Positions 17,120 to 25,969 of a stretch of 64,000 bases of DNA are shown here, piece after piece. The notes below the pieces were generated by a model that was not told where the DNA came from, did not search any database, and worked only from the letters and a program-made list of their open reading frames with translations. This stretch comes from Ferrithrix thermotolerans DSM 19514 (lineage in GTDB: Bacteria > Actinomycetota > Acidimicrobiia > Acidimicrobiales > Acidimicrobiaceae): contig NZ_FQUL01000010.1 in assembly GCF_900128965.1 (NCBI RefSeq), positions 1 to 64,000 of the forward strand, written 5' to 3'. Position numbers and translations under genes: made by a program. Within the stretch, counting starts at the first letter, position 1; the number at the start of each line of letters is the position of its first letter.

Positions 17120-19663
17120 CTATATCTCTCTCAACATGGACGACACCCACTCGATGGCCCTTGATAGTTTGTCCACGGTCTCTCTTTCGTCACGTGATTC
17201 AACTGTTACCTTAGTAAGGGCGTCTTCAGGATCGGGTGCAATGAGAGTGAATCCCCCGTCACTGTCACTGGTACGAATCCCGTCGATAAGCAAAACACCC
17301 TCACTTGCCTCGCTTTCAAGAAGATAACGCATAAGAGAACCTTTAAGCTCAAAAGGAGTATGTGTCTTAGCCGATTTTACAAAGATCGGCGGAACGTCAC
17401 GAGTTATCTCGTCTAAGGAGCGTCCATGGCGGGCCAAAACCTCCAACACCTTCGCTAAGTTGAATACTCCATCAGGTCCCGCCACCACCCCAGATAGCAC
17501 CATAGACCCACTGGGACTTAGACCCAGAGATATTGAGGTTGGATCCCTACCTTCGTTATGCAGCGGCTGTGACCTTGACTTACCACTTGCCTCCAGAACG
17601 TCGTGACACATAGCTTGAGAAGAAGACTTGGTAAAGTAGGTATCTATCCCTCTGTCCCGAGCTCTTGCTATAGCCTTGTTTGAGCTCTCGACGCTGAGGT
17701 AAAACTGAGAACCCGGTACGTGTTCCAGCGCGAACAGCTCCACCATGGCATATACAAAGTCTTGTCCAATAAGTACCCTGCCCTTGTTATCTATCAGTTC
17801 GAAGGACTCGCCCGCTGGGTTGAATATAACTCCAAGATCAGAACCAGACTCCACAACAACACGTGAGACCTTATTACGCTGTTCCTCTCTCACCAGAGAT
17901 ATCGCGCGACCTGTAGCGGCGTAGGGATTGAAACTCAACACCTCTGCGTTCAGCTTTCCTAACACACTATGAAGAAGCAGTCCCACAGTACCAAATGAAT
18001 AGTCCATAACGATTCTAAAGTTACGCTCCCGGATGCTTTTCACATCGATCACGTCCAAGAGAGACTCACTATAGTGCTCGACCACCCTGCCAGGGAAAGA
18101 TATATCCCCTATCTCAGATGACGGCATCTTTCTAAAGTCCTCTCGCGCCATCGCCCTTTCGATCTTGCGGACCTCAGATTCTGAGAGCTCTGCTCCATTT
18201 GAATCGAAAAGGCGAATCTCGACAGTATCGGGGTCTTCACCTAAAAATACCCTAAATCCGGCGGTGGCTAGGGAGTATCTCACATGGTAACGGGTGAGCG
18301 GCGTAGGTCCTACCTCAAGGTCTGAGACTGACACGCCTACAGCGTTTGACCCCACCATCACAGCGCGCTTTAGCATCCGCGCTGCCTTTGAGGTGTCTCT
18401 GGAGGCGACTATTATTGATCGTGGAGGTAAAGTAGATCCTAGGGCCATTCCTAGGCGCACGGCTATCTCTGGAGTGACATCGACGTTGGCTAGACCACTA
18501 AGACCGCTCCCAGAGAAAAGAGTCCGTACCGCTCTAGACTCCCAAACTATCGAGGTATTCACGATAGAACGAGACTGGACGTTTTTGGACGGGTAGATCT
18601 TTACGAAGGGCTGCACGATCGCTTCTTCACCGATGTAGCAGTCGTCACCGACCACCACACCGTCTTCGAGAGTTACACCTCTCCGCAGATCGCAGTTGCT
18701 ACCCACGACAGCGCCTGTTACGTGTGACTGTGGTCCTAGGTAACAGTGGTCCGCTATTACTGAGTTCTCCACAACGGCGTCATCTCCAACCCTTGTGGAC
18801 GCTCCGAGGACACTGTACCTGCGAATATGAGCTCCAGCGCTGACTCTTACGTTTGGGCCAATAATGACACAGTCTTCCACCCTTGCATCAGGATGCACCT
18901 GGCAACCTTGTCCAAAGTAGACAGATGGACGTACTTGAAATCCGTCGACCGTCACCTTCACTCGACCCTCAAGGATGTCTCGGTGAGCCTTGAGATATCC
19001 TGCTAGGGTACCGACGTCTTCCCAGTAGCCATCTGAGATCCAGCCATATATCGGGCGTTGTGCGCTAAGGAGGCGAGGGAATACGTCCGAGGAGAAATCT
19101 GAAACCGTCTTGATGGGGATATAGTCAAATATCTCCGGCTCAAGGATGTATATACCGGTGTTGACAGTATCTGAAAAGACCTCTCCCCAGGAGGGTTTTT
19201 CAAGAAATCTCGTAACCGCTCCTTCGTTATCCGTGGTAACGATTCCAAACTCCAAAGGATTCTCGACTCGTTGTAGAACTACAGTAACCGTTGCATTTTT
19301 CTCATCGTGATACTGGAGCGCTGCACCCAGATCGATGTCAGTAAGTACGTCTCCGGAGATCACAAGGAACCTATCACTTAGAAGATCTCTAGCGTTTCCC
19401 ACCGACCCAGCGGTTCCTAGAGGTGAGTCTTCAGAAACGTAAGAGATCTTGACGCCGAATTCACTTCCATCCCCGAAGTAGGTACGAATGGAGTTGGACA
19501 GATAAGCTACTGTAACTACAACCTCTTCAAAGCCATGACCTACAAGGAGTCTCACGATATGTTCCATCATGGGAACGTTTGCCATTGGGAGCATGGGCTT
19601 TGGTTGTGTTGATGTCAACGGTCTGAGTCGAGTGCCTTCCCCACCAGCCATTATGACTGCCTT
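17120..19663 (-). CDS. Nucleotidyltransferase fused to a pseudo-phosphomannomutase
   Basis: About 847 residues from the ATG at 19663 (AAGGAG upstream; an open extension to 19696 is less likely). Residues 1-230 are an NTP-transferase of the mannose-1-phosphate guanylyltransferase kind (MAGGEGTRLRPLTSTQPKPM). Residues about 250-375 are left-handed beta-helix hexapeptide repeats. The rest follows the phosphohexomutase fold, starting TPEIAVRLGMALG and ending LLIDGIRTSDSDGG. In that last part the phosphoserine loop TASHNP reads LGEDPDT, the metal loop DGDGDR has become SDLGVIFNP, and the phosphate-binding RPSGTEP has become APDPEDA. So the nucleotidyltransferase looks active while the mutase looks dead. 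It probably supplies an activated sugar for cell-wall or exported polysaccharide. Confidence 0.88.
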   Translation of the reverse strand, partial: KAVIMAGGEGTRLRPLTSTQPKPMLPMANVPMMEHIVRLLVGHGFEEVVVTVAYLSNSIRTYFGDGSEFGVKISYVSEDSPLGTAGSVGNARDLLSDRFLVISGDVLTDIDLGAALQYHDEKNATVTVVLQRVENPLEFGIVTTDNEGAVTRFLEKPSWGEVFSDTVNTGIYILEPEIFDYIPIKTVSDFSSDVFPRLLSAQRPIYGWISDGYWEDVGTLAGYLKAHRDILEGRVKVTVDGFQVRPSVYFGQGCQVHPDARVEDCVIIGPNVRVSAGAHIRRYSVLGASTRVGDDAVVENSVIADHCYLGPQSHVTGAVVGSNCDLRRGVTLEDGVVVGDDCYIGEEAIVQPFVKIYPSKNVQSRSIVNTSIVWESRAVRTLFSGSGLSGLANVDVTPEIAVRLGMALGSTLPPRSIIVASRDTSKAARMLKRAVMVGSNAVGVSVSDLEVGPTPLTRYHVRYSLATAGFRVFLGEDPDTVEIRLFDSNGAELSESEVRKIERAMAREDFRKMPSSEIGDISFPGRVVEHYSESLLDVIDVKSIRERNFRIVMDYSFGTVGLLLHSVLGKLNAEVLSFNPYAATGRAISLVREEQRNKVSRVVVESGSDLGVIFNPAGESFELIDNKGRVLIGQDFVYAMVELFALEHVPGSQFYLSVESSNKAIARARDRGIDTYFTKSSSQAMCHDVLEASGKSRSQPLHNEGRDPTSISLGLSPSGSMVLSGVVAGPDGVFNLAKVLEVLARHGRSLDEITRDVPPIFVKSAKTHTPFELKGSLMRYLLESEASEGVLLIDGIRTSDSDGGFTLIAPDPEDALTKVTVESRDERETVDKLSRAIEWVSSMLREI

Positions 19664-19716
19664 CATCTGACCTTTTTGACTCCTTGTCTTATGCAAAGTG
19701 CGAACTACTCAAATAC

Positions 19717-20334
19717 CTATTCAACATGATTGGACCTAACTGACACCATCTTCAGCGCTCTTACGTAGCTTGAGGCTGCGTAGTATAGAACTACTGTACC
19801 AACGCTTGCGACGATCACCCCAGCTGTGTATATGATTTTGCCGATCGCTCCGTAGTGACCTAGGAACACGAACATGGGAAGGGATGTAAGGAGGGCGAAG
19901 GTACCAGCTTTACCGGCCCAGATAACATCAACCCTTATCTTTTTGAAAATGAACAGATAGATCATAAGTAGAGAAACAAAACACTCTCGCACCAACAGCA
20001 GTACCGCCAACATCGAGGGAACGTATCTGAGTCGAAGCAACTCGATTGCAACTACAACCAATACCACACGGTCGGAACTTGGGTCGAATACCTTCCCGAA
20101 GGTGCTTACTGCACCTATCCTTCGAGCAATGAAGCCGTCTAAGAAGTCCGTAACACCCATAAATCCCAAAAGTGAAGCGATCTCTAAGGGGTTCGCCCGA
20201 TCCTGCATAAGGACAACAAGAAAGGGTAAAAGGGCTAGCCTTAGCGATGTAATGAAGTTAGGAACCGTGAGGAAATGCGACCGAGGAGCGTCCCCACACT
20301 CACCCGTTGCATCTGTAGAACGCTCGACACCCAT
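19717..20334 (-). CDS. pgsA: CDP-alcohol phosphatidyltransferase
   Basis: 205 residues with about five membrane helices. The family signature D-x2-DG-x2-AR-x8-G-x3-D-x3-D is complete (from DFLDGFIARR to FGKVFDPSSD). These enzymes join a CDP-activated lipid to an alcohol such as glycerol phosphate or inositol phosphate. A pgsA-type gene (Rv1822) sits near gcvH-garA in mycobacteria, which favours phosphatidylglycerol-phosphate synthase, but the substrate is not proven. It lies 54 bases upstream of the ManC fusion in the same direction. Confidence 0.88.
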   Translation of the reverse strand: MGVERSTDATGECGDAPRSHFLTVPNFITSLRLALLPFLVVLMQDRANPLEIASLLGFMGVTDFLDGFIARRIGAVSTFGKVFDPSSDRVVLVVVAIELLRLRYVPSMLAVLLLVRECFVSLLMIYLFIFKKIRVDVIWAGKAGTFALLTSLPMFVFLGHYGAIGKIIYTAGVIVASVGTVVLYYAASSYVRALKMVSVRSNHVE

Positions 20335-20855
20335 CTAATGGCAGTTTAGAACCTCTAATCGGCCACTCACCCACTTGGTCCCCTACCAAAGGTAAACGCT
20401 CATTAAACTTTTATTGGGAACTAGACTTCTCCACTTCTCTAAACGCAACTCTTTCCAGCTAACTAGAGCTATGAGCTCATTCCGCTGGTTCTTGGCTAAC
20501 TTTTTTTCTTACAATTATCTCTGAGAGTCTCGACGTGTAAGGGGTGACATCTACCCTTGAACGAACCGGCCTTTGGCGTAGATTATCGATGATCACAAGG
20601 TATGTCCCTGTACAGATCATTTCGACTATCAGATGCCTCTAGCAGGAACTCCTACCTTGAGAGCAAGTCACGCCGATAATCTGGTACAAGCATAGGAGTT
20701 GCCGCAGCCACATATGGGGATCAAGTTTGAGGGAGCCCACCACAGATCCGGTTTCAGTCTCTATGGCGATTTGGAGCTCTGCTGACAATAGAGTCGCTAC
20801 TACTACCTTTGCAACAGATTGGGTTCAGACACTCCAAAGATTAAGGACGCAGTCC
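20335..20855. other. 521-base stretch without a recognised gene
   Basis: No frame on either strand shows a recognisable protein. A 79-codon plus-strand frame (20727-20966) runs into the end of the membrane-protein gene and looks like chance. It probably holds the promoter for the minus-strand pgsA operon; I could not pick out convincing -35 and -10 boxes. Confidence 0.5.
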
Positions 20856-21329
20856 CTATTGCTTTGGAGTGACGTTCCATATCTCTCTAGATCCAGCCGA
20901 AACGGCATCACTATCGACCCTCCCAATAACCACGTCCTGAGCTCCAGCGCTGACGTAATAAGTTGAAACTATGGCGGTAAGAAGATGGATAAAGTTGGTA
21001 GGTGCAGCCGGACCTGAGATCCCGATCGAAGTTAACGCACCCAAAAGACCAAGTAGCGAAACCGCACCAAATCCAACTCCTCCCATCAAACAGGCCAACA
21101 TCGCTGATCTGTGCGACTTTGATGCCACGATCCACAGCAGACCAACTGTGATGTGAAAGAGTGAAATTATAGGGTTCAGAGCCAAAACTGGGAAGGGTCC
21201 ACTGGCCCAGTACGGCCTCACCCCTGTAAGTTCAACAACGATTGCAGTGACTCCGATCACCACATAGAGAACACCGTCGACTAGGATAAAGCGTTGCGTA
21301 GGAGACTGCTGTCTCGCATTTCTCATCAT
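20856..21329 (-). CDS. DUF4383-like four-helix membrane protein
   Basis: 157 residues with four hydrophobic helices (FILVDGVLYVVIGVTAIVV, PIISLFHITVGLLWIV, GGVGFGAVSLLGLLGAL, FIHLLTAIVSTYYVSAG). The pattern, the FHITVGLLW segment in the second helix and the LLTAIVS in the last resemble DUF4383 proteins, common in actinobacteria and of unknown function. Its ATG overlaps the stop of the upstream GGDEF-EAL gene by four bases (ATGA), so the two are probably coupled. Confidence 0.65.
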   Translation of the reverse strand: MMRNARQQSPTQRFILVDGVLYVVIGVTAIVVELTGVRPYWASGPFPVLALNPIISLFHITVGLLWIVASKSHRSAMLACLMGGVGFGAVSLLGLLGALTSIGISGPAAPTNFIHLLTAIVSTYYVSAGAQDVVIGRVDSDAVSAGSREIWNVTPKQ

Positions 21330-23701
21330 ATAGGACCCTCCTTAGTGAAATGGGAAGGCCAAAGCGGGATCCTGGTGAATCTAGTTTCTTGCATGCTTCG
21401 CGTTGGATGACCGTTCTCGTCATGTCGTAGCATCTCATCGATAGCCTCAGCCTCAAGGGGTCGTGCGAAGTGATATCCTTGACCATACACACATCCAAGA
21501 GCCAGAAGAGACTCTGCCTGGCTAGACCGTTCGATCCCCTCGGCCACTATCTTGAGATTTAGCTCTTGACCGAGTCTAAGTATGGTCTTTAGTGTCACAG
21601 GAGTCTCTTCTTTCAGAAGGTGGTCCGTGAAAGACTTATCGATCTTCAACGCATCAACTGGAAGATGCTCTAGATAACTGAGGGAGGAGTAGCCCGTTCC
21701 AAAGTCGTCAATAGCCAACTTAATGCCTAGATCTCTGAGTTGATGTAGCCTCTCGGAAACCAGATCGACCTGAGCCATAACATGTGTTTCGGTAACTTCG
21801 AGCGTGAGCTGGGACGGATCAATCCCCGAGTCCTCAATTACACCTCTAACCTGAGCAACCAACGAGGGCTCTAATAGCTCCCTTACCGACAGGTTGACGT
21901 TCATAGTCATCGCCTTGTCACCTCGAATTCTGTTCCAAAGCGAAAGCTGTTTGCACGCCGTTTTTTGCACAAATCTACCGATCTCAACAATAAGACCACT
22001 GTCTTCTGCGATAGGGATGAAGACAGTGGGGGAAAGGACTCCCCGTTGGGGATGGTTCCACCTCACGAGAGCTTCTACGCCCCGAATACGTCCTTCCTCA
22101 AGATCAACAACTGGCTGATAGACCAAGTGGAGCTGCCCATTTTCAACGGCTCTTTGCAGTTCAGCCCTTAGTGTCAATTTCTCCAAGATATCTTGCTGCA
22201 TAGCGTCGTCATAGGTCGCAAAGTGGTAGTGATCTTGACGCTTGGCGCTATACATCGCAATATCGGCTCGCTTTAGAAGCTCTTCCACTTCGATCTCTGC
22301 GTCTGCGTAGGCATGTCCGACACTAGCCGATACGTGAGCTACGCCGTTTGACAGCTGGTACTCACCTTTGATCTCCTCTATGACTCTTAGAGCCACGGCC
22401 TTTGCATCTTTGGCATGTTCTGCGGTCTCTAGGAGAACTCCAAACTCATCACCGCCTAGTCGAGACACCGTCTCGCTCTCTGGAACTGCCTTCATCAACC
22501 GCTCCGCAACACAACGAAGAAGTTCATCTCCGCTTAGATGACCAAGGGTATCGTTCACGACTTTAAACTCGTCAAGATCAATAAACAAAATGGCTGTCTG
22601 AGAACCGTTCTTGGCATTTTGCCTAATCGCACTCGCGAGTCTTTCATTAAATAGAGCCCTATTGGGTAATCCCGTTAGGGAGTCGTACAGAGCAGCCCTT
22701 GTCAGTTGCATCTCCAGCTCATGACGTTCGGTTACGTCACGAGCATTGATAACAATCGCCCCTACTTTTGGGTCTGAAATGAGATTACGAGCTATAAGTT
22801 CAATGGTTCGATATGAGCCGTCTTCGTGAAGCCAGCGCGTCGTAATCGTAGAATCATTATCTTTGGTACATGAGCCGACCTCAGCCATGAATAAAAGTCG
22901 ATCCTCGGGTTCAACGATTTCTTCTATCTTTCTTCCTATCCATACCTGAGGATTCCAACCAAGTGTTCGCTGCCAAGACGGTGTCACAAATAGGATCTCA
23001 AGCTCTGGATTTACCACTACTATAACGTCTGAAGAACTGGCGACCAGCGAGGCAAATCGTGCCTGTGATCTCTCTCTTTCTCGAGCGGCTGAGAGCTCAG
23101 AGAGAAGTTTTGCTCGTGAGAACTTCCTAAACAACAAGGTGGTCATAAGGGCCGCAAAGGCCATCATGGTAAGGGTTTCAAGGTCTGCGACCATCGAGGT
23201 TTCAGACGCTATAACACTTTGTTGTCTAGCTGTCGCCTGAGTTTTTTGCTGCACAAGTTGGAAACTCGTCGTCAAAGAAGTTGCAAGCCGTCTCGAAGCT
23301 GCTGCGTGGGCACCTCTTTGAAAGAGGTCAGCGGTTCGAAATATTCTCCTTTCATAGCTCAATTCAAGGCTCAGGTTTGCCGGAGTAACAAGTGAGGGAG
23401 AGTATTGCCTGATCTTGGTTACCTCTGCAAAGAGTTGTGATCGCATTTTATCTAAGAGCACAGTCTCTGAAGGGTCGAGCTTATTTGTTTCAGAGACTCG
23501 ATAGAGAAGAAGAAGCTGATCAGCGTTGATTCTAGAGATATTGGCTAAACATGATATAGTATACTGGGAACTCTGAACCTCATCAAAAAGTGATACTACA
23601 CTGACGGCCATCCCCAGCGCAATGGCTGCCGCAATCCCTAGTGAAGCTGACCATCTAAGTATGGATTGGAGCCTTGACATCTGCGTTCTCGCCAGGTTCA
23701 T
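21326..23701 (-). CDS. Membrane PAS-GGDEF-EAL c-di-GMP enzyme
   Basis: 791 residues. Helices at about 16-38 and 168-190 bracket an extracytoplasmic sensor of roughly 130 residues. A PAS domain follows (ASSSDVIVVVNPELEILFVT, then TLGWNPQVWIGR). The GGDEF domain is intact (DSLTGLPNRALFNERL and SRLGGDEFGVLL), and so is the EAL domain (GVEALVRWNHP, NVNLSVREL, LEVTETHVM, AIDDFGTGYSSL, AEGIER). It can therefore in principle both make and break c-di-GMP. This contrasts with the degenerate relative at 2.1-5.0 kb. The start is an ATG, and the gene is coupled to the downstream DUF4383-like gene. Confidence 0.95.
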   Translation of the reverse strand: MNLARTQMSRLQSILRWSASLGIAAAIALGMAVSVVSLFDEVQSSQYTISCLANISRINADQLLLLYRVSETNKLDPSETVLLDKMRSQLFAEVTKIRQYSPSLVTPANLSLELSYERRIFRTADLFQRGAHAAASRRLATSLTTSFQLVQQKTQATARQQSVIASETSMVADLETLTMMAFAALMTTLLFRKFSRAKLLSELSAARERERSQARFASLVASSSDVIVVVNPELEILFVTPSWQRTLGWNPQVWIGRKIEEIVEPEDRLLFMAEVGSCTKDNDSTITTRWLHEDGSYRTIELIARNLISDPKVGAIVINARDVTERHELEMQLTRAALYDSLTGLPNRALFNERLASAIRQNAKNGSQTAILFIDLDEFKVVNDTLGHLSGDELLRCVAERLMKAVPESETVSRLGGDEFGVLLETAEHAKDAKAVALRVIEEIKGEYQLSNGVAHVSASVGHAYADAEIEVEELLKRADIAMYSAKRQDHYHFATYDDAMQQDILEKLTLRAELQRAVENGQLHLVYQPVVDLEEGRIRGVEALVRWNHPQRGVLSPTVFIPIAEDSGLIVEIGRFVQKTACKQLSLWNRIRGDKAMTMNVNLSVRELLEPSLVAQVRGVIEDSGIDPSQLTLEVTETHVMAQVDLVSERLHQLRDLGIKLAIDDFGTGYSSLSYLEHLPVDALKIDKSFTDHLLKEETPVTLKTILRLGQELNLKIVAEGIERSSQAESLLALGCVYGQGYHFARPLEAEAIDEMLRHDENGHPTRSMQETRFTRIPLWPSHFTKEGPI

Positions 23702-23780
23702 AAAGAAGTATCGGAGATAGAGGAAGAAACTTTATCCCCTGGATCAGCTCTGAGGGATTCGATGGAGATTAATCTTGCTT

Positions 23781-24539
23781 TTAGATGCTGTGTTCTTCCA
23801 GTTCGAAGGCGTGTTCTACCGGCAACTCGCCGATCTCACGTGCTCGTGCTAGCGCCACAAACGGTGAGTTTGGGTACGCAACATGCGTGATGACCAACTT
23901 TTTTGCGTTGGCGTTACGGGCAGCAGAGACCGCTTGTGAAACGGTCATGTGTAGATCTTTCGGATGGGAGTCACTATCTTCGACCCAGGTAGATTCGCAG
24001 AGTAAAAAGTCTGCTTCTTCACTGAGCGCCTCGAGAGATGCACACGGCCCCGTGTCTGCTGAGTAGGCGAATACCTTACCGCCACTTTCAACTCTTAACC
24101 CAAAGGTCTGAACAGGGTGGGCCATCTTTGCTACCGATGCCACAAATGGACCGGCCTCAAATCGGGCTTCGTTGTCAAGGACGGTAGCGTCGACGATATC
24201 GTACATCTCTGACCCTACAAGGCTCTCAAGAAGACCCAGCGTCTTCGAACCAGCAAACACCTTCAGTCGCTCTTTAGAAACAGAAACGTACTTTCTGTAG
24301 TGATATATTCCGACAAAGTCCGCAAGGTGGTCGATGTGGGGGTGAGAGAGAAACACAGCGTCTAGGTTAGCAGGAGTCGTGAAGTTGTAGAGATTGCTCA
24401 TAGAACCGTTCCCAGCGTCGATCAAAAGCTGATACCCATCGTGCTGCAGGAGATAAGAGGAACAGGCCGAAGCTGGAGCAGGATAACTTCCTGCACTGCC
24501 AAGAACTAAAAGGCGCACCAAAGACTCCATCTCTTTCAC
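23781..24539 (-). CDS. MBL-fold hydrolase (Rv1339-like)
   Basis: 252 residues; a second ATG nine bases in (24530) is equally possible. VLGSAGSYPAPASACSSYLL begins the metallo-beta-lactamase fold. SHPHIDHLADFVG is the HxHxDH zinc motif, followed by SADTGPCASL and ITHVAYPN with the remaining ligands. The family sits near RNase Z; the actinobacterial branch includes Rv1339, described as an atypical cyclic-AMP phosphodiesterase. The assignment to that branch is by motif resemblance only. Cytoplasmic: no signal peptide seen. Confidence 0.88.
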   Translation of the reverse strand: MKEMESLVRLLVLGSAGSYPAPASACSSYLLQHDGYQLLIDAGNGSMSNLYNFTTPANLDAVFLSHPHIDHLADFVGIYHYRKYVSVSKERLKVFAGSKTLGLLESLVGSEMYDIVDATVLDNEARFEAGPFVASVAKMAHPVQTFGLRVESGGKVFAYSADTGPCASLEALSEEADFLLCESTWVEDSDSHPKDLHMTVSQAVSAARNANAKKLVITHVAYPNSPFVALARAREIGELPVEHAFELEEHSI

Positions 24540-24657
24540 TGCACAACAAACTCGACAAGTGCCTCAGAATTCGGCCGCCCAAGTTTGCTACACACATATC
24601 ACCTAAATATTGAGAAAGTGTATTCTATAGTTATGGCACTTGGTTCTGAGGAATGAG

Positions 24658-25131
24658 ATGAACTTACTTGTTTTTCCCCTATTTCTAAGTTTCGTTGGGC
24701 TTGCAGCTGTGCTGATGGTTCTATCGAGACACGGGGCTTTTATCGAGCGGTATCGATCCGAACGTGCCCAAGCCGGCGCCGTAGAGGTAGCTAAGCTTGC
24801 GGCCCGACGCGTTCAGGACTTTCCTCGTGTTGTGCTAATCGCAGTCGTTCGACACGAAGAGACACTTCTAATCGGATACAAAAAGGCAGATGAGTTTTCC
24901 GGAGTCAGGGAAGACAAACGGCCCGAGATAGACCACCCTGAACTCGGAGAGACAATGATAGCTTGGCTTCCAAGCGATGATGAGCTTTTGACCTCCACCT
25001 TGGACTCCTGGTGTGCCACTAGGGCGGAACTTTATATGAAGATCGATACCAATAGCAGAGTCGTCAGACTCTCAAACATGGATCTGGAATCAACGGTTGA
25101 GCTCACTCTGACTCCCACCTCCAGCAGGTAG
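24658..25131 (+). CDS. Membrane-anchored protein of unknown function
   Basis: About 157 residues from the ATG at 24658, chosen for the GAGG before it; a TTG at 24640 would add six residues. One N-terminal helix (LLVFPLFLSFVGLAAVLMV) anchors a soluble domain with an RHGAFIERYRSERAQ stretch and a mixed strand/helix region. I do not recognise a family. It is followed after 69 bases by ccdA in the same direction, so it could be linked to thiol or cytochrome chemistry, but it has only one cysteine (in DSWCAT). Confidence 0.6.
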   Translation: MNLLVFPLFLSFVGLAAVLMVLSRHGAFIERYRSERAQAGAVEVAKLAARRVQDFPRVVLIAVVRHEETLLIGYKKADEFSGVREDKRPEIDHPELGETMIAWLPSDDELLTSTLDSWCATRAELYMKIDTNSRVVRLSNMDLESTVELTLTPTSSR

Positions 25132-25200
25132 GGATGTCACTGGCAGATCGCTGAGACCCTCAAAATCACCTAATTTATGATTCAAGCTATATTGTAAGTT

Positions 25201-25953
25201 ATGGTCCCTGGTCTTGAGTATGTTGCAGCCTTTGGTGGTGGCATCGTATCGTTCTTATCGCCCTGCGTGCTGCCTCTGGTACCCGCATACCTATCTGTGG
25301 TTAGTGGCGTCGGAACTCAAGACATCGTAACAAGTTCATCTGACAACATAAAAAAACTCGCCCTGTCTACGACGTTGTTCATACTTGGCTTTGCTATCGT
25401 TTTTACCGCACTCGGTCTCACTGTTAGCGCAATTGGCGCATCCATCAACTCCTATAAACCCCTACTTGTAAGGGTATCGGGCGTAGTTCTACTGTTGATG
25501 GCAGCGTTTCTCCTCGCTTCTGTCTTCTTGAAGCTACCTTGGCTTTATCAAGAGAAACGTTTTCATCCCCAGCTCAGTAGGTTCGGGCTCTTTGCATCTC
25601 CGATCGCCGGCATGGCGTTTGCATTTGGTTGGACGCCTTGCATTGGACCGATTTTGGCCTCTGTGCTTGCCGTAGCAGCGACAAGTGGAAAGGCAACCCA
25701 AGGAGCAATTTTACTGATCTCATACTCCTTGGGGCTAGGCGTGCCCTTCCTCGTAACTGGACTCGCCTTCTCAAAACTCGTGGGCGCGTTTGCCTTCATC
25801 AAGCGGCACTTTACCGTACTTACCTCCATATCTGCTGGAGTCTTGGCTCTCTTTGGTATCCTTTTGAGCTTGAACGACTTCTCGTGGATCACTATCCACC
25901 TCGAAAACTTGGCCACCAGTATAGGTTTGGGATCCCTCAACAAGCTGGGCTAA
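25201..25953 (+). CDS. ccdA: CcdA-like thiol-disulfide transporter
   Basis: 250 residues with six helices. FLSPCVLPLVPAYLS and AFGWTPCIGPIL carry the two conserved, membrane-embedded cysteines that pass electrons across the membrane to extracytoplasmic thioredoxin-like proteins, mainly for cytochrome c maturation. No other Ccs genes (resB, ccsA, ccsX) are in the window. ATG start. The 3' end is 16 bases from the convergent ABC-F gene. Confidence 0.93.
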   Translation: MVPGLEYVAAFGGGIVSFLSPCVLPLVPAYLSVVSGVGTQDIVTSSSDNIKKLALSTTLFILGFAIVFTALGLTVSAIGASINSYKPLLVRVSGVVLLLMAAFLLASVFLKLPWLYQEKRFHPQLSRFGLFASPIAGMAFAFGWTPCIGPILASVLAVAATSGKATQGAILLISYSLGLGVPFLVTGLAFSKLVGAFAFIKRHFTVLTSISAGVLALFGILLSLNDFSWITIHLENLATSIGLGSLNKLG

Positions 25954-25969
25954 CCTGTCTCGATAGCTT

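Noticed and set aside
20727-20966. 79-codon plus-strand frame in an otherwise empty gap
   Set aside because: It overlaps the end of the DUF4383-like gene, is Ser/Thr-rich without a motif, and has no ribosome site.
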